From: Syntrophobacterales bacterium
GTDB lineage: Bacteria; Desulfobacterota; Syntrophia; Syntrophales; UBA5619
Direction: 5' to 3'
Assembly (NCBI GenBank): GCA_019429105.1
Contig: JAHYJE010000027.1
Span: 1 to 47,198 of the forward strand
Length of the DNA: 47,198 nucleotides
Of this stretch, positions 42,978-47,198 are shown piece after piece (position 1 is the stretch's first letter; each line of letters opens with the position of its first letter). A program made the position numbers and the translations under genes. The notes beneath the pieces were generated by a model. The model was not told where the DNA came from. It worked only from the letters and a program-made list of their open reading frames with translations, and did not search any database.

Positions 42978-43418
42978 CTACCCTTGGGTTATCTTGTCTA
43001 AACGCCGTTGATGACGCCCCCCCTCAAAGGGCGTCTCGAGCCATGTCTGAAGAATTTTTGCGGCGGTCTCCGGATCGGTCTTTCTCCCGGCGAGCACAAG
43101 GATGTTGGAATCGTTGTGCAGGCGGCTCAGACGGGCCGTTTCCGGATCAAGACAAAGCGCGCCCCGGACGCCGGGAAAGCGGTTGGCGACAATCGACATC
43201 CCGATCCCGGAGCCGCAGATCATAATTCCCCGGGTAAAAAGCCCCGTTGAAACAGCCTCTGAAACCTTTTTACCGAAATCAGGGTAATCCACCGCGGCCT
43301 CACTGTCTGTACCGACATCGGTCACAAAAAACCCGCGGCCTTCCAGAAACGGCTTGAGCGCCTCTTTCAGCGCAAAGCCCGCATGATCCGCTCCAATTAT
43401 GATCTTATCAGCCGTCAC
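42978..43418 (-). CDS. rpiB: Ribose-5-phosphate isomerase B
   Basis: A 146-residue RpiB/LacAB-family isomerase interconverting ribose 5-phosphate and ribulose 5-phosphate. It opens with IIGADHAGFALKEALKPFL and contains the active-site Cys in ICGSGIGMSIVANRFPGVR and the conserved SRLHNDSNILVLAGR. It starts 2 bases after the fabF stop, so the two are co-transcribed, and glyA follows. Confidence 0.97.
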   Translation of the reverse strand: MTADKIIIGADHAGFALKEALKPFLEGRGFFVTDVGTDSEAAVDYPDFGKKVSEAVSTGLFTRGIMICGSGIGMSIVANRFPGVRGALCLDPETARLSRLHNDSNILVLAGRKTDPETAAKILQTWLETPFEGGRHQRRLDKITQG

Positions 43419-43420
43419 AA

Positions 43421-44662
43421 CTACCCCTCGAATTTTCTTAGGACAAGCACCGCATTCACCCCGCCGAAGCCGAAGGTGTTGGACATGGCGGTTTTAATGT
43501 TTATTTTTCTCGCCACACCGGGGACATAGTCCAGATCACAGAGAGGGTCCGGGTTGTCGAGGTTGATCGTCGGCGGGACAAGCCCCTCGTTGATCGCCTT
43601 AAGGCAGAGGATCGCCTCCACCGCGCCGGTCGCGCCGAGCATATGGCCGGTCATCGATTTTGTCGAGCTGACCGGAATCTCTTTGGCGTGTTCGCCAAAG
43701 ACGGTCTTTATCGCCTCTGTCTCATAAGAGTCATTCAGATTCGTGGAGGTTCCGTGGGCGTTTATGTAATCAATTTTCGCGCCGTCGCTTTGCGCATCCG
43801 CCAGGGCCGCCCTCATGCAGCGGGCCGCGCCTTCGTGGCCCGGGGGCGGGGCAGCCATGTGGTAGGCATCGCTGGTCAGTCCATAGCCGACGAGCTCTCC
43901 GTGGATCCGCGCACCCCTTTTCCGCGCGTGGGAAAGCTCCTCCAGAACGACCACCCCGGAACCCTCGCTGACAACAAAACCATCGCGATCAACATCGAAG
44001 GGGCGGCTTGCCTTTTGCGGTTCTTCGTTCCTGGTGGAAATCGCCTGCATTGCGTTGAAGCCGGCGATGCAAAGCTCGGTGACCGCCGCTTCCGCGCCGC
44101 CGGCAATCATCGCGTCGGCATATCCGTCGGCAATAAGACGGGCGGCGTCGCCGATGGCGCAGGCGCCGGAGGAGCAGGCGGCAACGGGACAGTTGATCGG
44201 ACCCTTGGCCCCGAATCTTATCGAAACATGACCGGCGGCAAGGTTGGACAGGACAGCCGGAATGGTGAAAGGCGATAGCCTGCGGAGCGGTCCCAGCAGC
44301 ATCCCCTCTTTGGCCTTTTCTATCGTCGCCAGCCCCCCGATCGCCGAGCCAATAACGACCCCGGTGCGCTCGGCGTTGTCTTCCTGAATGATCAGCCCCG
44401 AATCGGCCATGGCCATGGTTGCGGCGGCGAGCGCGTAGATTATAAAGCCGTCTAAACGCCGCACCTCTTTTCTGTTGAGATACTCCAGAGGGTCAAACCC
44501 CTTCAGTTCGCCGGCAATCTTTGTCTCTACATGCTTGACATCGAAGCTCGTTATCCGGTCGATGCCGGATTTCCCCTGACAAATTCCCTGCCATGTCTCC
44601 GCCAGGTTATTGCCCAGCGGCGTCACTGCGCCCATCCCGGTAATGACTATTCTTCTTTTCAA
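43421..44662 (-). CDS. fabF: 3-oxoacyl-[acyl-carrier-protein] synthase II
   Basis: A 413-residue thiolase-fold condensing enzyme of fatty-acid elongation. The Cys-His-His triad is seen in CPVAACSSGACAIG, NAHGTSTNLND and KSMTGHMLGATG. The opening RRIVITGMGAVTPLG is standard. It follows acpP by 45 bases. All expected residues are present. Confidence 0.98.
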   Translation of the reverse strand: MKRRIVITGMGAVTPLGNNLAETWQGICQGKSGIDRITSFDVKHVETKIAGELKGFDPLEYLNRKEVRRLDGFIIYALAAATMAMADSGLIIQEDNAERTGVVIGSAIGGLATIEKAKEGMLLGPLRRLSPFTIPAVLSNLAAGHVSIRFGAKGPINCPVAACSSGACAIGDAARLIADGYADAMIAGGAEAAVTELCIAGFNAMQAISTRNEEPQKASRPFDVDRDGFVVSEGSGVVVLEELSHARKRGARIHGELVGYGLTSDAYHMAAPPPGHEGAARCMRAALADAQSDGAKIDYINAHGTSTNLNDSYETEAIKTVFGEHAKEIPVSSTKSMTGHMLGATGAVEAILCLKAINEGLVPPTINLDNPDPLCDLDYVPGVARKINIKTAMSNTFGFGGVNAVLVLRKFEG

Positions 44663-44707
44663 AAATCCCCCTTTTCTACTGTCCTCAAGCTCTGTAAAAA
44701 TTCGGGG

Positions 44708-44953
44708 TTACCCGTTCCAGACAACGTTTTTGCTATGGAGAAATTCCGTAACATCCTTGATGGAACGGATCTTTTCGAGTTCGTTGTCGGCAATCTGAAT
44801 GTTGAAGGTCTCCTCCATCTCCATTATCAGTTCAACCAGATCAAGGGAATCTGCCCCCAAATCATCAATGAAAGACGCCTCGGGAACGCACTCCTCCCTT
44901 GTAACATTCAACTGCTCGGCAATAAGGTCGATAATTTTCTCATCCAGTGTCAT
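44708..44953 (-). CDS. acpP: Acyl carrier protein
   Basis: An 81-residue acidic protein. The phosphopantetheine-bearing Ser is in LGADSLDLVELIMEMEE. It is strongly negatively charged with the helix pattern of type-II FAS ACPs. A GGAGGAG ribosome-binding site precedes the ATG. It stands between fabD and fabF; the fabG gene that usually separates fabD and acpP is absent. Confidence 0.98.
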   Translation of the reverse strand: MTLDEKIIDLIAEQLNVTREECVPEASFIDDLGADSLDLVELIMEMEETFNIQIADNELEKIRSIKDVTEFLHSKNVVWNG

Positions 44954-44998
44954 CGGAATTCTCCTCCTTCAATCAGGGTTCGCCCTTCCGGGGCATTT

Positions 44999-45946
44999 TT
45001 ACAGTTTGTTCAGCGCCGCCGCTGTTGCTTCCAGCGAGTTTGGGTCCTCCCCGTTAAGGAGGCGAAACCGCCTGTCGATCCGCCTGATCAGCCCGGAGAG
45101 AATCCTTTTGGGTCCGAGTTCCACGATAGTATCGACGCCCATTACGGCCATTTTTAACACCGTGTCCCGCCAGAGAACGGGAGTTCGTATCTGCCTTGCC
45201 AAAAGCCCCCCGGTCTTCCCGGCGCTGTGGAAGACGGAGGGATCGCAATTCGGAATAACCGGGGACGAACAATCCCGGAATTCCACTGCGGCCAGGACGG
45301 AGGCAAACTTTTCGGCTGCCCCGGCAAGCAGACTGCAATGGCAGGGGACGCTGATCGGCAGGATGACAGCGCGCGCGCCTTCCTTCTGCCCGGCGGCAGC
45401 TGCCGCCGCTGCAATCGCGGCCGTATGACCAGAGATGACTATCTGCCCGGGGGAGTTTTCTATCGAAACCTCAACAATGCCATTGCCTGCGCTGGCAGTA
45501 ACGCGGCAGATCTCTTCCACCTCATTCCGTTCCAGCCCCATAATTGCCGCCATTGCCCCTTCGCCAACGGGAACGGCCTCCTGATGAAGCTGCGCCCGTT
45601 TCTTGACAAGCATTAGACAGCTCCGCAAATCCAACGCTCCGGCCGCATACAACGCCGAATATTCACCCAGGCTATGGCCTGCCAGAACAACCGGCTTTTC
45701 CTCAACCATGCCGGAAAAAACCCGCCAGGCGGCAATCTCCACAGTAAGAATGGATGCCTGAGTATTAACGGTAAGATCAAGGAGTTCTTGGGGGCCCTTG
45801 AAACAAAGTTGCGCCATATCCGTGCCGAAAACATCCGACGCCTCAGCGAAAAGGTTCCGGACTGCCGGATATTCACGGTAGAGCTCCTCCCCCATTCCTG
45901 GATATTGAGAACCCTGTCCCGGAAAAACGAGTGCAAATTTGCCCAT
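44999..45946 (-). CDS. fabD: Malonyl-CoA:ACP transacylase
   Basis: A 315-residue enzyme loading malonyl groups on ACP. It begins KFALVFPGQGSQYPGMG, has the nucleophile Ser in LAGHSLGEYSALYAAG and the catalytic His in ISVPCHCSLL (the HS motif shows as CHCSL). It lies between rpmF and acpP on the same strand. Confidence 0.97.
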   Translation of the reverse strand: MGKFALVFPGQGSQYPGMGEELYREYPAVRNLFAEASDVFGTDMAQLCFKGPQELLDLTVNTQASILTVEIAAWRVFSGMVEEKPVVLAGHSLGEYSALYAAGALDLRSCLMLVKKRAQLHQEAVPVGEGAMAAIMGLERNEVEEICRVTASAGNGIVEVSIENSPGQIVISGHTAAIAAAAAAAGQKEGARAVILPISVPCHCSLLAGAAEKFASVLAAVEFRDCSSPVIPNCDPSVFHSAGKTGGLLARQIRTPVLWRDTVLKMAVMGVDTIVELGPKRILSGLIRRIDRRFRLLNGEDPNSLEATAAALNKL

Positions 45947-45969
45947 AAGAAAACACCCGCTCAGTTAAT

Positions 45970-46155
45970 TCAGGAGGCCTTTTCCAGCGGCACAACTTCC
46001 CTGCCTTTGTAGGAGCCGCAGGTCGGACACACATGGTGCGGCAGCTTGGGCTCATGACACTGAGAACATGTCGATAATGAAGGCGTTTTTAAAAAATCGT
46101 GCGCCCTTCTCATGTTTTTTCTTGATTTGGAATGCCTTTTAACTGGATTTGCCAT
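45970..46155 (-). CDS. rpmF: Large ribosomal subunit protein bL32
   Basis: A 61-residue basic protein, [20 protein letters not shown], followed by a zinc ribbon with two CxxC pairs (CSQC and CPTC), the zinc-binding form of bL32. It follows the DUF177 gene by 20 bases, the standard yceD-rpmF order leading into fatty-acid genes. Confidence 0.97.
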   Translation of the reverse strand: MANPVKRHSKSRKNMRRAHDFLKTPSLSTCSQCHEPKLPHHVCPTCGSYKGREVVPLEKAS

Positions 46156-46175
46156 CTTTATTACTCCTCTTTGAT

Positions 46176-46706
46176 TTAATGTTCCAACTTAATATTTTTT
46201 AAAACAGCGAGCCTTTCGTCGCTTGCCTCGCTCCGGCAGTCGCAGGTTGTGTTGTTGAGATTGGCGCCGCAATTGGGGCACAAACCCCGGCATGTTTCCT
46301 TGCAGAGCGGCTTCATGGGTATCAGCAGCATGACCTGCTCAAAAATAATCTCATCGAGATCGATGATCTCCCCCTGATAATACTGAAAATCGAGATCCGC
46401 GGCGTTCAGCTCCGCCTCCTCGCCCGGTGCAGGCAGCGCCGGGGAAAAGGTGTAGTTGAAGGGCGCCTGCAGCGACAATTCCGTCATTTCGAGGCAGCGA
46501 CCGCAGGGGATCTCCGCTTGCACCTGGATCGTCCCCTCAACATAGACGTTCTCGCCAATCTTGCGCACCATACAGGAAAAGTCGAGCCGCTGCAGTAAAA
46601 AACCGCCCGCGTCATCTTTCGCCAAAAATTGGCGGAACCATTCGCCGTTCCTGTCAAAATTCAGGCTCAGCCCCTCTTCGGGGATGGTATTGACATTGAT
46701 CTTCAA
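46176..46706 (-). CDS. YceD/DUF177-family protein
   Basis: A protein of about 176 residues with the family's CGRCLE motif in the middle and a C-terminal Cys-rich end ([23 protein letters not shown]) typical of bacterial YceD. The family is linked to 23S rRNA maturation and always sits next to rpmF, as here. Start is uncertain: [13 protein letters not shown] from TTG at 46706 fits the family opening, with AAGGGTGAG upstream; GTG at 46715 and the ATG at 46757 are alternatives. A TATAAT at 46783-46778 upstream may belong to the operon promoter, but the nearby TTGACA is only 12 bases from it. Confidence 0.85.
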   Translation of the reverse strand: MKINVNTIPEEGLSLNFDRNGEWFRQFLAKDDAGGFLLQRLDFSCMVRKIGENVYVEGTIQVQAEIPCGRCLEMTELSLQAPFNYTFSPALPAPGEEAELNAADLDFQYYQGEIIDLDEIIFEQVMLLIPMKPLCKETCRGLCPNCGANLNNTTCDCRSEASDERLAVLKNIKLEH

Positions 46707-46828
46707 AAAACTCACCCTTCTGCCTATCGGAGACGGCCTTCCCCTTTTCCGGGGCACCCGATAAAGGGTTGAAGTAGATTATAAACAGCATGAATTGTCA
46801 AGAATAATTTCATCAGGACGGTTCGTTC

Positions 46829-46857
46829 TTGACAGGCCGGCATCTTCCGGATAGAGT
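46829..46857 (+). promoter_or_regulatory. Possible promoter of the larA-like gene
   Basis: TTGACA (46829-46834), a 17-base spacer, then TAGAGT (46852-46857), a four-of-six match to the -10 consensus. It would start transcription about 43 bases before the ATG at 46907. Confidence 0.4.
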
Positions 46858-46906
46858 CCTCGCCGTTCTTTTTGTTTAGACGTAAGGCGCTTGACAGGAG
46901 GCTGGA

Positions 46907-47198
46907 ATGCAAAACGAGATGCTCGAATGTTCCCGTGAAGTTGATATGGGAAGTTGGAAGGAGATGCCGCTGGAGTATGGGCGCTACCAGCTCTTTGTCC
47001 GCGTTCCCCCGGAGTGCGAGCTCATCGGCATGAAGCCGATCCCGGTTGTCGCCGATCCCGCGGCCGCCTACCGGGAGGCGCTTTTGCATCCGCAGGGCTG
47101 CCCAACGCTCGGCGAGATTATCAGGGCGAAGGACAAGCCGCCCGAGCAGCTCACGGCAGCTATCGCCGTTTCCGATATTACCCGGCCGGTTCCCTACA
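46907..47198 (+). CDS. LarA-family (nickel-pincer lactate racemase-like, DUF2088) protein, N-terminal part
   Basis: Only about 97 codons are visible before the right edge. The ATG at 46907 has AGGAGG five bases upstream. The segment AIAVSDITRPVPY is the SDxTRPxP signature of LarA-family enzymes, where Arg and neighbouring residues contact substrate. LarA homologues racemise or epimerise 2-hydroxy acids with a nickel pincer cofactor. Lactate is not certain; the family covers several 2-hydroxy acids. It is divergent from the DUF177-rpmF-fab operon. No larB/C/E gene is visible in the window. Confidence 0.8.
   Translation, partial: MQNEMLECSREVDMGSWKEMPLEYGRYQLFVRVPPECELIGMKPIPVVADPAAAYREALLHPQGCPTLGEIIRAKDKPPEQLTAAIAVSDITRPVPY

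Noticed and set aside
46778-46801. Standard promoter TTGACA...TATAAT for the DUF177-rpmF-fab operon
   Set aside because: The two hexamers are only 12 bases apart, too close for a sigma-70 promoter; the TATAAT may work with another -35, so no feature was called.

Overview
The window reads as a chromosomal segment of an anaerobic, Gram-negative, diderm bacterium, most likely a member of the Desulfobacterota (former Deltaproteobacteria; Syntrophales-like is my best guess from gene content, not from a search). The evidence is Wood-Ljungdahl genes (formate-THF ligase, a CooC-type ATPase and a RACo-type ferredoxin/ASKHA protein), a four-subunit pyruvate:ferredoxin oxidoreductase, a HoxEFU/NuoEFG-type NADH module, and an outer-membrane LptE lipoprotein. 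No phage genes, transposases, CRISPR arrays or plasmid genes were seen.

Layout. (1) 1-4600: C1 metabolism on the minus strand, fhs followed by a reductive activator and the start of a CooC-like ATPase that leaves the window. (2) 4791-10824: a minus-strand unit with a GntR/FCD regulator, a serine-glyoxylate-type aminotransferase, a tripartite tricarboxylate transporter (tctC, tctB, tctA) and a ModA/WtpA-like binding protein without a signal peptide. (3) 11059-12086: a ThiF/MoeB-like E1 enzyme translationally coupled to a MoaD/ThiS-like protein. (4) 12211-17465: plus-strand genes for polyprenyl diphosphate synthase, a DsbC-like thiol isomerase, an M29 peptidase, UppP and RtcB. (5) 17466-17712: a repeat-rich junction whose right end forms the C-terminal tail of NnrDE. 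(6) 17636-22600: NnrDE, an atypical SDR, isocitrate dehydrogenase, and thiE under a TPP riboswitch. (7) 22665-28872: porG-porD-porA-porB followed by NuoE-, NuoF- and HoxU-like genes, one redox operon that could pass electrons from pyruvate via ferredoxin to NAD(P). (8) 29339-32482: tRNA-Ser, 4.5S RNA, dnaX, ybaB and recR behind one good promoter. (9) 32764-34468: an ion-transporter-superfamily permease and rpsT with a TTG start. (10) 34472-46706: a nearly gap-free 12-kb minus-strand run in transcription order DUF177-rpmF-fabD-acpP-fabF-rpiB-glyA-comEB-nrdR-ribE-ribBA-ribH-nusB-leuS-lptE. (11) A divergent LarA-like gene leaves the right edge.

How the genes fit together. Fhs, GlyA and the serine-glyoxylate-type aminotransferase touch one-carbon, glycine and serine pools. 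POR with its NADH module and Icd feed acetyl-CoA and reducing power. The RACo/CooC pair would maintain corrinoid and Ni enzymes of the acetyl-CoA pathway. The POR operon is followed by thiE, whose thiamine product becomes POR's own cofactor. Promoters with the same TTGACA-17-TATGAG layout precede fhs and the por operon.

The least ordinary signal is a dispersed 21-bp repeat (+ strand consensus ATGAACATTAAGCTACGATT followed by T). It occurs six times in three places, two of them as exact 21-bp-period tandem pairs. In all three places it sits at the 3' end of a minus-strand gene, and it supplies coding sequence to the ends of PorB, NrdR and NnrDE. Function assignments come from reading motifs and gene order; no database search was run.
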